DNA from: DATCHW01 sp036508135
GTDB taxonomy: Bacteria; Bacteroidota; Ignavibacteria; Tepidaquicellales; Tepidaquicellaceae
DNA: 64,000 nt
Assembly (NCBI GenBank): GCA_036508135.1
Contig: DATCHW010000071.1
Span: 49,563-113,562, forward strand
Direction: 5' to 3'
Positions 44,968 to 54,059 of the stretch are shown here, piece after piece (the stretch's first letter is position 1; each line of letters starts with the position of its first letter). The position numbers and the translations under genes are program-made. The notes beneath the pieces are model-generated. The model was given only the letters and a program-made list of their open reading frames with translations, had not been told where the DNA came from and made no database searches.

Positions 44968-45918
44968 ATGGCTGAAAAGATAAACATGGATAAGACAATT
45001 TTCTTTTCGTATTCTTTTAAGGATACGGAAGTTGTTGATGAGATTGATAAGGATTTTCAAGGATTCCCTGGAATCAATATTAAAAGATGTGTTAGGGATT
45101 TGGAATATACTGATAGCATAAAAGAATTTATGAAAAAAGTAAGGGATACTGACTTTGTTTTTATTGTCATATCAGATGCTTTCATCAAGTCCGCTAATTG
45201 TATGTATGAAATAACCGAACTCTTTAAGGAAGAGAATTTTAAAGAAAGAATATTACCAATTGTTCCTTATGAAAGCGGAGACGCAAGAAGAGCCAAGATA
45301 TTTACTGCTAAGGATAGAGTTCAATATGTTAAATACTGGAAGAAAGAAAGAGAGGATTTAGAAAAGGAAATTAGTGAACTTCTTAATGAAGGGACAGCAA
45401 AACAAAGTGATGATTTAAAAAAATATAGAGAAATAAGCAATATTGTCGGAGAGTTCATGGATACGATTTATGATATGAGTTACGTTCCTTTAGACCAATT
45501 GAAAAGTGATGGATACAAACAGATATTAAAGAAAATCGGATATAAAGAAATAGATAAAGCGTTCGAAGTATTGTTAATAAGTATTATTGAGGATAAAGAA
45601 GAAAGAGACATTGAACTTGATAAATTTATTAATAAGTATCCAAATTATTTTGGCGGATATTTCCAAAAAGGATATATAGCTATAGAAGAAAAGAAATATA
45701 AATTAGTATTGCACTATTTCACAAAAGCAATTGAACTCAAACCGGATTATGCAGGGGCATACTACAACCGCGGGAACGCATATAAAAATTTACAAAGATA
45801 TGACGAAGCAATTAAAGACTGGGAAAAGGTGATTGAATTGGAACCAGAGAAAAAAAACTTACCTCAAAAATGGATTGCTGAGGCGAAAGAGAAGTTGAAA
45901 AAACAAAAATTAAAATAA
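44968..45918 (+). CDS. TIR-domain protein with a short TPR region (paralogue 1)
   Basis: A 316-residue soluble protein. Residues about 8-125 form a TIR domain: first strand TIFFSYSFKD, then RCVRDLEYTDSI, FVFIVISDAFIKSANCMYE with Glu81 at the place of the catalytic NADase glutamate. A charged helical linker (125-205) follows, then a degenerate TPR stretch with one complete 34-residue unit beginning NRG at residue 267. Bacterial TIR domains degrade NAD or make cyclic ADP-ribose signals, often in phage defence; TPRs bind partner proteins. That role is inferred for this gene. It ends 9 bp before its paralogue and shares near-identical ends with it. A REP pair lies just upstream. Confidence 0.85.
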   Translation: MAEKINMDKTIFFSYSFKDTEVVDEIDKDFQGFPGINIKRCVRDLEYTDSIKEFMKKVRDTDFVFIVISDAFIKSANCMYEITELFKEENFKERILPIVPYESGDARRAKIFTAKDRVQYVKYWKKEREDLEKEISELLNEGTAKQSDDLKKYREISNIVGEFMDTIYDMSYVPLDQLKSDGYKQILKKIGYKEIDKAFEVLLISIIEDKEERDIELDKFINKYPNYFGGYFQKGYIAIEEKKYKLVLHYFTKAIELKPDYAGAYYNRGNAYKNLQRYDEAIKDWEKVIELEPEKKNLPQKWIAEAKEKLKKQKLK

Positions 45919-45927
45919 AAAAGTAAT

Positions 45928-47496
45928 ATGGCTGAAAAAATAAACACGGATAAGACAATTTTCTTTTCGTATTCTTTTAAGGATAAGAAAGTTGTAGATG
46001 ATATTGATAAAGATTTTCAAGGTTTTCCGGGAATCAATATTAAAAGATGCGTGAGGGATTTGGAATATACTGACAGCATAAAAGAATTTATGAAAAAAGT
46101 ACGGGATACTGACTTTGTTTTTATTGTCATATCAGATGCTTTCATCAAGTCCACTAATTGTATGTATGAAATAACCGAACTCTTTAAGGAAGAGAATTTT
46201 AAAGAAAGAATATTACCAATTGTTCCTTATGAAAGCGGAGACGTAAGAAGAGCAAAGATATTCACTCCTGATGATAGAGCAGAATATATAATACATTGGA
46301 ATAAAAGAAGAGATGATTTAGACAAGAAAATAAAAGATATTCCCCGCGAAAGTACTCCTAAGCTCGATGACGATTTAAAGAAATATAGAGAGATAAGCAA
46401 TATAGTCGGGGAATTTATTGATACAGTTGCTGATATGAATTACGTTCCCTTAGAGAAATTGAAAAGTAATAGATACAAACAGATATTAAAGAAAATAGGA
46501 TATGAAGAAACAGATAAAGAATCCGAAGTATTGTCAATAAGCACTATTGAAGAAAAAGAAGAAAGAGACATTGAACTTGATGAATTTATAAATAAATATC
46601 CAAAATACTTTGGCGGGTATTTTCACAAAGGATATATTGCTGTTGATGAAGAAAAAAAATATAAATCAGGATTGCACTATTACACAAAAGCAATTGAGTT
46701 AAAGCCGGATTTAGCAGAGGTATACAATAACCGCGGGTCTGTTTATTGTGATTTACAGATATATGACACAGCAATCGCTGATTTCACAAAAGCAATTGAG
46801 TTGAAGCCGGATTTCGCCGTTGCATACAACAACCGCGGGAATGTTTATGATATCTTAGAGAAATATTATGATGCAATTGTCAATTTTGATAAAGCTATTG
46901 ATTTAATGCCGGATTTTGCAGAGGCATATTACAACCGCGGGATTGTTAATAGTAATTTACAAAAATACGAAAAAGCAATTGCTGATTACATAAAAGCAAT
47001 TGAGTTAAAGCCGGATTTTGCAGAGGCATACTACAACCGCGGGCTTGCATATTATAATATACAAAACTATGATGATTCAATTGCTGATTACACAAAAGCA
47101 ATTGACTTGAAACCTGATTATGCAGATGCATACTACAACCGAGGGTTGATTTACGGAAAAGAAATGAATGATCATCCCAAAGCCATAAATGATTTCAATA
47201 AAGCAATCGAGTTCAAGCCGGAATTTGCAGATGTATACAACAACCGCGGGAATACATTTGCTGTCTTGAAACGATATGGAGATGCAATTGCTGATTTCAC
47301 AAAAGCAATTGAATTCAAGCCGGATTTGGTTGAGGTATACAACAACCGCGGGATTGCATATTTTTATTCAGAAAAATTTGAAGATGCAATTAATGATTGG
47401 GAAAAGGCGATTGAATTGAATCCTGTTTATAAAAACAAAGTAAAGGATTGGATTGTCGGGGCGAAAGAGAAGTTGAAAAAACAAAAATTAAAATAA
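45928..47496 (+). CDS. TIR-domain protein with seven TPR repeats (paralogue 2)
   Basis: A 522-residue protein with the same plan as its upstream neighbour: TIR domain (about 8-125, candidate catalytic Glu81 in CMYEI), charged linker, and TPR superhelix. The TPR part has seven units starting NRG (residues 268-506), six more than paralogue 1; this plus two single-residue insertions accounts exactly for the 206-residue difference. The first about 330 bp differ at about 17 positions by eye, and both end with the same KLKKQKLK tail. Probably a recent tandem duplication followed by repeat expansion or loss. An NADase or signalling role is inferred from the family. Confidence 0.85.
   Translation: MAEKINTDKTIFFSYSFKDKKVVDDIDKDFQGFPGINIKRCVRDLEYTDSIKEFMKKVRDTDFVFIVISDAFIKSTNCMYEITELFKEENFKERILPIVPYESGDVRRAKIFTPDDRAEYIIHWNKRRDDLDKKIKDIPRESTPKLDDDLKKYREISNIVGEFIDTVADMNYVPLEKLKSNRYKQILKKIGYEETDKESEVLSISTIEEKEERDIELDEFINKYPKYFGGYFHKGYIAVDEEKKYKSGLHYYTKAIELKPDLAEVYNNRGSVYCDLQIYDTAIADFTKAIELKPDFAVAYNNRGNVYDILEKYYDAIVNFDKAIDLMPDFAEAYYNRGIVNSNLQKYEKAIADYIKAIELKPDFAEAYYNRGLAYYNIQNYDDSIADYTKAIDLKPDYADAYYNRGLIYGKEMNDHPKAINDFNKAIEFKPEFADVYNNRGNTFAVLKRYGDAIADFTKAIEFKPDLVEVYNNRGIAYFYSEKFEDAINDWEKAIELNPVYKNKVKDWIVGAKEKLKKQKLK
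46729..47445 (+). repeat. Array of seven 102-bp TPR-coding units
   Basis: Six units of 34 codons and one of 35, each opening with AAC-CGC-GGG or close (Asn-Arg-Gly) and containing AAAGCAATTGA and CCGGATT blocks. Near identity between several units in DNA makes slippage or recombination likely. The upstream paralogue keeps just one such unit (from 45766). Confidence 0.85.
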
Positions 47497-47523
47497 AGAA
47501 GAGCAATACAAACAAAGCAAAAT

Positions 47524-47558
47524 AAAAAAGGCATTTTCAGGTTGAGCCTGAAAATGCC
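47524..47558 (-). terminator. Rho-independent terminator of the ggt-MFS-S9 operon
   Basis: Twelve-base perfect arms GGCATTTTCAGG and CCTGAAAATGCC (47530-47558) with loop TTGAG. On the minus strand six T residues follow. It lies 22 bp after the S9 peptidase stop and may also stop the TIR-TPR transcript from the other side. Confidence 0.88.
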
Positions 47559-47580
47559 TCAAAAGAAACAGTTGATTTTA

Positions 47581-49611
47581 TTACTTAACTGAATTAATAT
47601 CGACAGTCAGTTCATTCAAACGCTCATTGATTTCATCCGATACTTTTTCCTGATATCTTCCGCCTAAATATTTTGAGAGGAAGCGGTCAATTTTTGCTAT
47701 CATTGCCATACGGTTCAGTTTACCTGCATATCCGTGTCCTTCATCTTTAGCGAGAATATATTCTACATTACGTTTCAGGTCACGAAGCGAACTTACAATC
47801 CGGTCAGATTCCGCCTGCTTTACACGCGGGTCATTGGCTCCCTGAACAACGAGCAATGGTGCGATAATATTATTTGCCGAGAATAATGGAGATTGCGACT
47901 TCATTCTTTCAACATCTGCAGAATCGTTGACATTACCGAGACGAATATCGAAAATCTTTTTCATAACAGCCCAATATGGGGGGATAGAATTAAGAAGTGT
48001 TATCAAATTTGAAGGACCTACAATTGAAACTCCCGCTGCATAAATTTCAGGTGTGAATGAAAGTCCTGCAAGTGTGGCATATCCGCCGTATGAGCCTCCC
48101 ATAATTGCAACTTTTTTCGGGTCTGCAATACCTCTATCAATAAGATATTTTACTCCATCGCTCAGATCGTGCTGCATAAAACCGGTTCCCCATTCTTTAT
48201 TACCGGCATTTAGAAATTTCTTTCCATAACCGGTTGAACCTCGGAAATTAGGCATAAGTACTGCATATCCCCGATTAGCAAGAAACTGTGCAAATGGATT
48301 ATATCCCCAGTTATCGCGTGCCCATGGTCCGCCGTGAGGAAAAATAACAGTTGGAAGATTTTTTTCTTCAACACCTTTTGGGATTAAAAGATATCCGGGT
48401 ATTATTTTACCATCGCGTGAATCATATTTAACCGGTAGCATTGGGGCAAGATAATCTGTTGGAATATTTGGATTTGCTTTATATAGAAGTTTCGCTTCTC
48501 CGCTTGTTCTGTCAAAAATATAAACAGACCCGGGATCAACATCTCTTGTCACACTCACAATCATTTTTGTTTCATCATCTGTGATTGACCGAATATAAAC
48601 TTCACCATCCGGAAGCACTGATTTTATTTTATCATAAACCTTTTGCCACTCGTCATTTTTGAAATAATATTTCACTCTGTCAGCAACATAGTATGTGGCA
48701 ATCAACTTGTCGGTTTTATCGGAAAATAATGTTCCGCCAAAATCCACTTCATTATCCGGATCTGATTCAACCAAAGTTTGTTTTCCTGTTGCAAGATCGA
48801 TTAATATCAATCTGCTGAGGTCAACATCATCTCCCTTATCTGAACTAATGTAAATCTTTGTACTGGTTTCATCAAACCCCTCAAAGCCAACAGATTCCAG
48901 TTCATTTACAGAATATATCGGTGTGAATGCATTATCCGTAACACTCAGAAGTTCTGTACCTCCGGATTCGGTTTGACGAATAGCAAATTTAACATTTCCA
49001 TTTTTGTCTGTATACCAACCGGCAATATTTGCATCATTTTTAACTAAAAGTTTTCTATCTCCTGTTTCAAGATTCAGTTTATAAACATCGTGAAATTGCG
49101 GGTCTCTATCATTAATTGCTATAATAATCTCGCTATAATTATTTTTAGGAAGCCCTATTATTTGAACCCTCACATTATCCATCGGAGTAAAGTCCTTTGC
49201 TTTTGGCACGCCTGTTTCAGCTTCCGGATTATCTTTCGGATTTACGCCATATAGCCTGTAGTTCTCATCTCCCCCGTTGTCCTGAACAAAAAGAATGTAT
49301 TTACTGTCACGGCTCCAGAAATAACCCGTAACAGGACGTTTTTTATCCGCTGTAAGAAGTTTAGCAGATTCAAAAGGTTCGTCAATACCTTTTACCCAGA
49401 TATTCATTATACCGTTGTATGGCTTGCGGAATGAGATGTATTTTCCATCAGGAGAAATTTGTGCGCCGGAATATTCCGGGTCACCAAAAAATACCTCGAT
49501 ATCTATTAATGGCGGTAAATCATTTTTTTTGCTTATATTAGGGTTTTTCTGTGCATAAAGATTACACAATAATAAAAATAATATTAAAATTGATAAATTT
49601 AATTTTTTCAT
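47581..49611 (-). CDS. Exported S9-family serine peptidase (prolyl oligopeptidase/acylaminoacyl peptidase type)
   Basis: A 676-residue exported enzyme (signal peptide MKKLNLSILILFLLLCNLYA). The N-terminal two thirds are beta-propeller repeats of the WD40-like type (SPDGKYISFRKP, SRDSKYILFVQD). The C-terminal alpha/beta hydrolase has the nucleophile GGSYGGYA, an acid in GANDPRV and His in DEGHGY. Such peptidases release dipeptides or acyl-amino acids from peptides in the periplasm. It is the last gene of a minus-strand unit with the MFS transporter (43 bp) and ggt, consistent with peptide or glutathione scavenging. Confidence 0.9.
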   Translation of the reverse strand: MKKLNLSILILFLLLCNLYAQKNPNISKKNDLPPLIDIEVFFGDPEYSGAQISPDGKYISFRKPYNGIMNIWVKGIDEPFESAKLLTADKKRPVTGYFWSRDSKYILFVQDNGGDENYRLYGVNPKDNPEAETGVPKAKDFTPMDNVRVQIIGLPKNNYSEIIIAINDRDPQFHDVYKLNLETGDRKLLVKNDANIAGWYTDKNGNVKFAIRQTESGGTELLSVTDNAFTPIYSVNELESVGFEGFDETSTKIYISSDKGDDVDLSRLILIDLATGKQTLVESDPDNEVDFGGTLFSDKTDKLIATYYVADRVKYYFKNDEWQKVYDKIKSVLPDGEVYIRSITDDETKMIVSVTRDVDPGSVYIFDRTSGEAKLLYKANPNIPTDYLAPMLPVKYDSRDGKIIPGYLLIPKGVEEKNLPTVIFPHGGPWARDNWGYNPFAQFLANRGYAVLMPNFRGSTGYGKKFLNAGNKEWGTGFMQHDLSDGVKYLIDRGIADPKKVAIMGGSYGGYATLAGLSFTPEIYAAGVSIVGPSNLITLLNSIPPYWAVMKKIFDIRLGNVNDSADVERMKSQSPLFSANNIIAPLLVVQGANDPRVKQAESDRIVSSLRDLKRNVEYILAKDEGHGYAGKLNRMAMIAKIDRFLSKYLGGRYQEKVSDEINERLNELTVDINSVK

Positions 49612-49654
49612 AATTTTTATTTTAAATTAAAGAAGTTATTTAAATTATACGATT

Positions 49655-50989
49655 TTATACAGTTTCTGTTACAGATTTTTTTCTATTTGTAATTTTTCCA
49701 TAAATCAGAAGAGCAATACCTGCCAAAAGTCCTATCACAACAAAATAATACCAAATATAATTAGCATGGTCATAAGCGTGGAGCAATTGTTCAGGCGATA
49801 AAGTTTTCGGGTCCGGACAATAAGCAGTCAGCAGATACCCCGAAAGCCCGAATCCTAACAGGTTCGCAAAGAATGAATATAAATGACTGAAACCGAGATA
49901 TAATCCTTCTTCCCCTTTTGGTGCCTGAAACGAAAAAAACTCAAGATAACGGGGAGAAATGAAGCACTCCGCAAGTCCCTGAATAACAATGCCTGAAATC
50001 ATCATAACCGTTATAGGGCTTGCATAGAATAAACCGAAGAAAGGAATTGACTTGCCAAAGATTGATTCAAGAATCGGGCTCGATGCCATTGTGAAAGCCG
50101 AGAGAGGCATTAAAAGCATTCCCAGAGTCATTGACGTAAGTGCAGTTCTTTTTTTCAGTAAATTTGTAATAAAGACTACCATAATCATAACTACAAACGG
50201 ATTCACGTTGGCTATCCATTCAGGCGAAGCACCTTCCCCTACTGTTCTTATAACATATTTCGGCATCGTAGCATAAAGCTGTCCCTGTATAATCCAGAAA
50301 CCTGATACTATCAAAATTAAAATCAATAAACGGAAATTTGTAACTAATTTAATTAATCCCCTGCCGACTTCTTTAAAAGATTTTCCTTCGCCATGAGTAG
50401 TAACATTTTTATACATAAAAAACACAATAATAAGCGCCGTAAAAGTCATTAGTGCAGAGAAAAAATTAATATACTCTAAACCCCAGAAAACACGGAGCGG
50501 ATAAGCAAATGTCTTACCTAAAAAAGCTCCCACATTTACAATACCATAAAATATTGAGAATCCCTTCGCACGGTTTTGTTCGTTAGTTGTCTTAGCAACA
50601 GTTCCGGTTATTACCGATTTAATAAAAGAGCCGCCTAACATAACAAGCATTAATGCGGGAATGACCGTTACAGGGTATGGAAATGCCCCCAGCGAAAAAT
50701 ACCCCAGTGTAAGGAGAGAGAATGCAAGAATGATTGCATTCCTGAATCCGATCTTATCAGCATAAGCACCTGCGAATGGCGGTAAAAGATAAAGCCCTGC
50801 GGAAAAACCGCCTCCTATCCACGCCGACCAGATATCATTGAAACCTACAACCTTAGTAAGATATAATGTGATTGCAATAAAGACCGCATAGTATGCCGCA
50901 CGTTCAAAAAGCTCGACTGTATTTGCTGTCCAAAAGGCTTTTGGAAAGTCCCAGCGTACTTTTTCTTTAATTGTTCCTTCCGATTTCAA
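49655..50989 (-). CDS. MFS transporter, possibly peptide-type
   Basis: A 444-residue inner-membrane protein with about 12 hydrophobic helices. The N-terminal FWTANTVELFERAAYYAVFIAITLYLT strongly recalls proton-dependent oligopeptide (POT) transporters, whose first helix has the ExxERFxYY motif; here ELFERAAYY. The conserved MFS loop GAYADKIGFRNAI follows helix 2. Uptake of di- and tripeptides is a reasonable inference, supported by an S9 peptidase downstream and ggt upstream. It begins with TTG 17 bp after ggt, as no nearby in-frame ATG keeps the first helix. Confidence 0.82.
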   Translation of the reverse strand: MKSEGTIKEKVRWDFPKAFWTANTVELFERAAYYAVFIAITLYLTKVVGFNDIWSAWIGGGFSAGLYLLPPFAGAYADKIGFRNAIILAFSLLTLGYFSLGAFPYPVTVIPALMLVMLGGSFIKSVITGTVAKTTNEQNRAKGFSIFYGIVNVGAFLGKTFAYPLRVFWGLEYINFFSALMTFTALIIVFFMYKNVTTHGEGKSFKEVGRGLIKLVTNFRLLILILIVSGFWIIQGQLYATMPKYVIRTVGEGASPEWIANVNPFVVMIMVVFITNLLKKRTALTSMTLGMLLMPLSAFTMASSPILESIFGKSIPFFGLFYASPITVMMISGIVIQGLAECFISPRYLEFFSFQAPKGEEGLYLGFSHLYSFFANLLGFGLSGYLLTAYCPDPKTLSPEQLLHAYDHANYIWYYFVVIGLLAGIALLIYGKITNRKKSVTETV

Positions 50990-51006
50990 TCTTCTTAATT
51001 TATTTT

Positions 51007-52683
51007 TTAAAATCCGATGGATTTTCCATACCCTCTGGTATCCGAAATCCCTGTCATAAATCCATCGGTTAAAAACATAATGGCATCAATTCTCCCAAAG
51101 TTAATTATCTCTTTAAGATTATGACCCATCTCAATCAATTTATTTTTTGTGTTGAGAGATAGCGAATTTTTTTCAATCACAATTTCATCTGGATACCATT
51201 GATGATGGAATCTTGGAGATTCAACCGCAGTTTCCAAATCCATTCCAAAATCAATTACATTAATAATTGTCTGAAGAACGGTTGTAATAATCCTGCCACC
51301 TCCCGGAGAGCCGAGAATCATAAATGGTTTAGTATCTTTTAAAATTATAGTAGGGGTCATAGAGCTTAACATTCTTTTATTTGGAGCAATAGAATTTGCA
51401 TCTGTTCCTATCAAACCGTAAATGTTTGGGGTACCCGGTTTGATTACAAAATCATCCATTTCATTATTTAAAAAGAATCCTGCACCTTCTACAATCTCTT
51501 TGTTGCCGAAATTATCATTAAGTGTTGTTGTAACCGAAACACATAATCCAGACTTATCTGCAACAGAATAATGTGTTGTTTCTGTGTGTTCCTTTTTGTA
51601 TACATCTCCTTTTTTTATTTCAGAACTTTTTCCGGCAATATTGGGATTGAAATCAATCATTCTGTCTTTTGCATATTGCTTTGAGATTAAAATATCGACG
51701 GAAACATTTATAAAATCAGCATCCCCCAGGTATTCACTTCTATCCGCATAAGCACGTCTCATCGCTTCCGTTGTAAGATGAATATATTCAGGGGTTCCGA
51801 ATCCGAAATTGGTCAAATTGTAATTCTCAAGCATATTCAGCATATTAATAAGACAAATTCCGCCGCTGCTTGGAAGAGGCATAGAAATAATTTCGTAACC
51901 TCTATAAGAACTTTTTAATACTTCCCGTTCTATGACGTTATAATTTTCTAAATCGGAATAAGTGAATATTCCGCCGTTATTATTAACTTCATTTATAATC
52001 ATTTCAGCTGTTTTCCCTTTATAAAATCCATCTCTGCCATACAAACTGATTTCCCTTAAAGTATTTGCAAGGTCTTTCTGAATAATTATATCACCATCTT
52101 TAAATTTTCCCCCGAAAATATTAAGTGTACCTTTGAAACCTTTAAATTCAGATTGTTGTGAATTAAGAAGACTTGCAAATTTGTCATTAATTTTAAAACC
52201 ATTTTCTGCTAAGTCAATCGCATAGCTTATGATTTTCTCGCGGCTCATTGTACCGTATTTTTCAAGAGCATATAGCATCCCTGCAACTGAACCGGGGATA
52301 CCCGCAGCAAGAGGTCCGGTCGTACTTAAATCTTCAATTACATTTCCATTTAAATCGAGGAACATATCTTTGTATGCCTGAGAAGGTGCTTTTTCACGAT
52401 AATCAAGAGCGATATTTTTTCCATCAGGAAAATGAATGACCATGAATCCCCCGCCCCCAATGTTGCCTGCCTGAGGATAAACAACGGAAAGAGTAAAACC
52501 AACTGCAACTGCAGCATCGATTGCATTCCCTCCTTTTTTCATCACATCAATACCAACAGCACTTGCAAGTTCATTAGCTGAACTAACCACACCGTTTTGG
52601 AAAGATAAATTTTGAGAATATGAAAAATGGAAAGAGGTAAAAATAAAAACAAATAATATAAATGTGGAATATATTATTTTCAT
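51007..52683 (-). CDS. ggt: Gamma-glutamyltransferase
   Basis: A periplasmic Ntn-hydrolase of 558 residues that cleaves gamma-glutamyl bonds, chiefly of glutathione. There is a signal peptide (cleavage near FSYSQ). The precursor splits before the catalytic Thr in HTETTHYSVADKSG (about residue 370), giving large and small subunits. Conserved glycine-rich segments GNIGGGGFMVIHFPDG and GSPGGGRIITTVLQ form the substrate and oxyanion sites, and DYREKAP matches the glutamate-binding Arg region. It is the first gene of the peptide-use operon, 10 bp after nadE, so nadE may be co-transcribed with it. Confidence 0.93.
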   Translation of the reverse strand: MKIIYSTFILFVFIFTSFHFSYSQNLSFQNGVVSSANELASAVGIDVMKKGGNAIDAAVAVGFTLSVVYPQAGNIGGGGFMVIHFPDGKNIALDYREKAPSQAYKDMFLDLNGNVIEDLSTTGPLAAGIPGSVAGMLYALEKYGTMSREKIISYAIDLAENGFKINDKFASLLNSQQSEFKGFKGTLNIFGGKFKDGDIIIQKDLANTLREISLYGRDGFYKGKTAEMIINEVNNNGGIFTYSDLENYNVIEREVLKSSYRGYEIISMPLPSSGGICLINMLNMLENYNLTNFGFGTPEYIHLTTEAMRRAYADRSEYLGDADFINVSVDILISKQYAKDRMIDFNPNIAGKSSEIKKGDVYKKEHTETTHYSVADKSGLCVSVTTTLNDNFGNKEIVEGAGFFLNNEMDDFVIKPGTPNIYGLIGTDANSIAPNKRMLSSMTPTIILKDTKPFMILGSPGGGRIITTVLQTIINVIDFGMDLETAVESPRFHHQWYPDEIVIEKNSLSLNTKNKLIEMGHNLKEIINFGRIDAIMFLTDGFMTGISDTRGYGKSIGF

Positions 52684-52693
52684 TTATAGAATT

Positions 52694-53509
52694 TTAAGTG
52701 TTCCAATCCCTGTTGTATCTGAAATCAATATTGACTGTCCTGTTAGAAACTTTTGCAATCAAAGGAGGAAGCCTTTTGAACTGAGTTCCGATAATCATTT
52801 TATTGACTCTTTCGATGAAATCTTTTTTGAAACCGAGTTTTATTAGTTCTTCATCACTTTTTCTCTCGTCGATTTTCAAATAAAGAAATTTGTCAACTTC
52901 TTCATATGTAAAACCGAATTCATCCTCATCAGTCTGCCCTTCCCACAAATCAGCAGATGGCTTTTTGTTAATAATTGATTCAGGAATCTTAAGATATTTT
53001 GCAAAATCCCATAACTGTGTCTTATATAAATCTCCTATCGGATTTATAGCGCAGGCAGAATCCCCGAAAATTGTAGAGTAACCGAGCAGAATTTCAGTTT
53101 TATTACCCGTACCTATAACCAAAGCATTTTCTTTTGAAGACTCATCATATAATACTATCATACGCATCCTTGCCATAATATTCCCTTTCCTCACTTTTGA
53201 TATTTCTTCATCGCATTTTCTCAAATAACTATCTACCATATCTGAAATATCAACAATCTTCGATTTAACATTTAATGCACTGATAACCTTTTCCGCATCA
53301 GTTATACTATCCCTGTTGCTTGTTTTATATGGCATCATTATACACAACACATTTTCACTTCCAAGAGCTTTTGAAGTGATATAAGCTGACACAGCTGAAT
53401 CAATTCCACCTGATAATCCTATTACTGCTTTTTTAATTCCTGCTTTTTGGGTTTCATTCCTGATGAATCCCACGAGTAATTCTTCTAAAATTTTATTTTC
53501 GTACAGCAT
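52694..53509 (-). CDS. nadE: NAD synthetase (ammonia-type domain only)
   Basis: Makes NAD from deamido-NAD, ATP and ammonia in the last step of NAD synthesis. The 271 residues hold only the synthetase domain; the glutaminase domain of the long form is absent. The P-loop SGGIDSAVSA lies near residue 33, and GTGNKTEILLGY plus WEGQTDEDE are the conserved ATP and NAD-binding parts. With nadC at 7.5 kb it shows a standard NAD pathway. It precedes ggt by 10 bp. TIR NADases at 45-47 kb would act on its product. Confidence 0.93.
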   Translation of the reverse strand: MLYENKILEELLVGFIRNETQKAGIKKAVIGLSGGIDSAVSAYITSKALGSENVLCIMMPYKTSNRDSITDAEKVISALNVKSKIVDISDMVDSYLRKCDEEISKVRKGNIMARMRMIVLYDESSKENALVIGTGNKTEILLGYSTIFGDSACAINPIGDLYKTQLWDFAKYLKIPESIINKKPSADLWEGQTDEDEFGFTYEEVDKFLYLKIDERKSDEELIKLGFKKDFIERVNKMIIGTQFKRLPPLIAKVSNRTVNIDFRYNRDWNT

Positions 53510-53522
53510 GATTTATATTTAA

Positions 53523-53555
53523 TAAAAAAAAAGCCGTTCAAACGGGAACGGCTTT
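53523..53555 (-). terminator. Rho-independent terminator of the 84-residue gene
   Basis: Arms AAAGCCGTTC and GAACGGCTTT (53530-53555) with a six-base loop. On the minus strand a run of T residues follows. It lies between the 84-residue gene and nadE, 13 bp before the nadE start. Confidence 0.85.
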
Positions 53556-53576
53556 AATCGATAATTATCAAAACAA

Positions 53577-53831
53577 TTACTTAGAAACTTGATAAACTAT
53601 TTTTCTAATTGTATCAAATTGAAGATACGGAAATAGTTCCTGAATTTTATCTATTGCTTCACCGGCACTCATTTCTCTTCTCATATCCTTATACATCTGT
53701 CTAATTTTATAATCTCTTATTGCCTTTTCATCAAGTAATTTATATTTTTTCAGAGTATTAAAAACTTCATCATCGATTAAATCGCTCAAAGGATTATCAT
53801 TTTTTGTCTTCGTTTTTATTGTAGGTTTCAA
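53577..53831 (-). CDS. Small helical protein, possibly DNA-binding
   Basis: An 84-residue hydrophilic protein with predicted helices throughout. The C-terminal half (REMSAGEAIDKIQELFPYLQFDTIRKIVYQ) has the look of a helix-turn-helix, of the sort seen in Mor-like or resolvase C-termini, where SAGEAIDK would be the first helix and FDTIRKIVY the recognition helix. That is inference. It is transcribed alone, with a terminator just downstream and the divergent dsbD gene upstream. Length, single terminator and good coding character support a real gene. Confidence 0.7.
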   Translation of the reverse strand: MKPTIKTKTKNDNPLSDLIDDEVFNTLKKYKLLDEKAIRDYKIRQMYKDMRREMSAGEAIDKIQELFPYLQFDTIRKIVYQVSK

Positions 53832-54059
53832 AGCTATCTCCTTTTTAATGTTTATTTTAACAACTATTTAGTAATTCTTGGTAGTTAGAATTATTCACAA
53901 TAACCTTACATAAAATGGTACCAAAAATTTACCCTTTACTATACAAAAATAACTAATAAACAGTAGTAAAGTCAAGTATTTCAGATAAATTCTTTTTGCG
54001 TTGAAATTTTATAAAAATGACTATAACTTGATAAAATTATTTTAGAGTTGATTCTTTTT

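Noticed and set aside
46586..47131. Minus-strand open frames inside the second TIR-TPR gene
   Set aside because: They are antisense shadows of the repeated TPR codons, repeat the same residues in each unit, and have no start context or family.
46729..47445. CRISPR array or tandem DNA repeat
   Set aside because: The 102-bp periodicity is in frame, diverged at third positions and explained by TPR units; there are no short identical repeats with unique spacers.
47524..47558. Second relic of the DUF6588-like gene (shared GGCATTTTCAG)
   Set aside because: The match is confined to one arm of a perfect terminator hairpin and is explained by that.
53990..54030. Sigma70-like promoter for dsbD (TTGAAA at 54001, TATAAC at 54022)
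   Set aside because: The spacing is only 15 bases and the lineage normally uses a different consensus; such matches are frequent by chance in this AT content.
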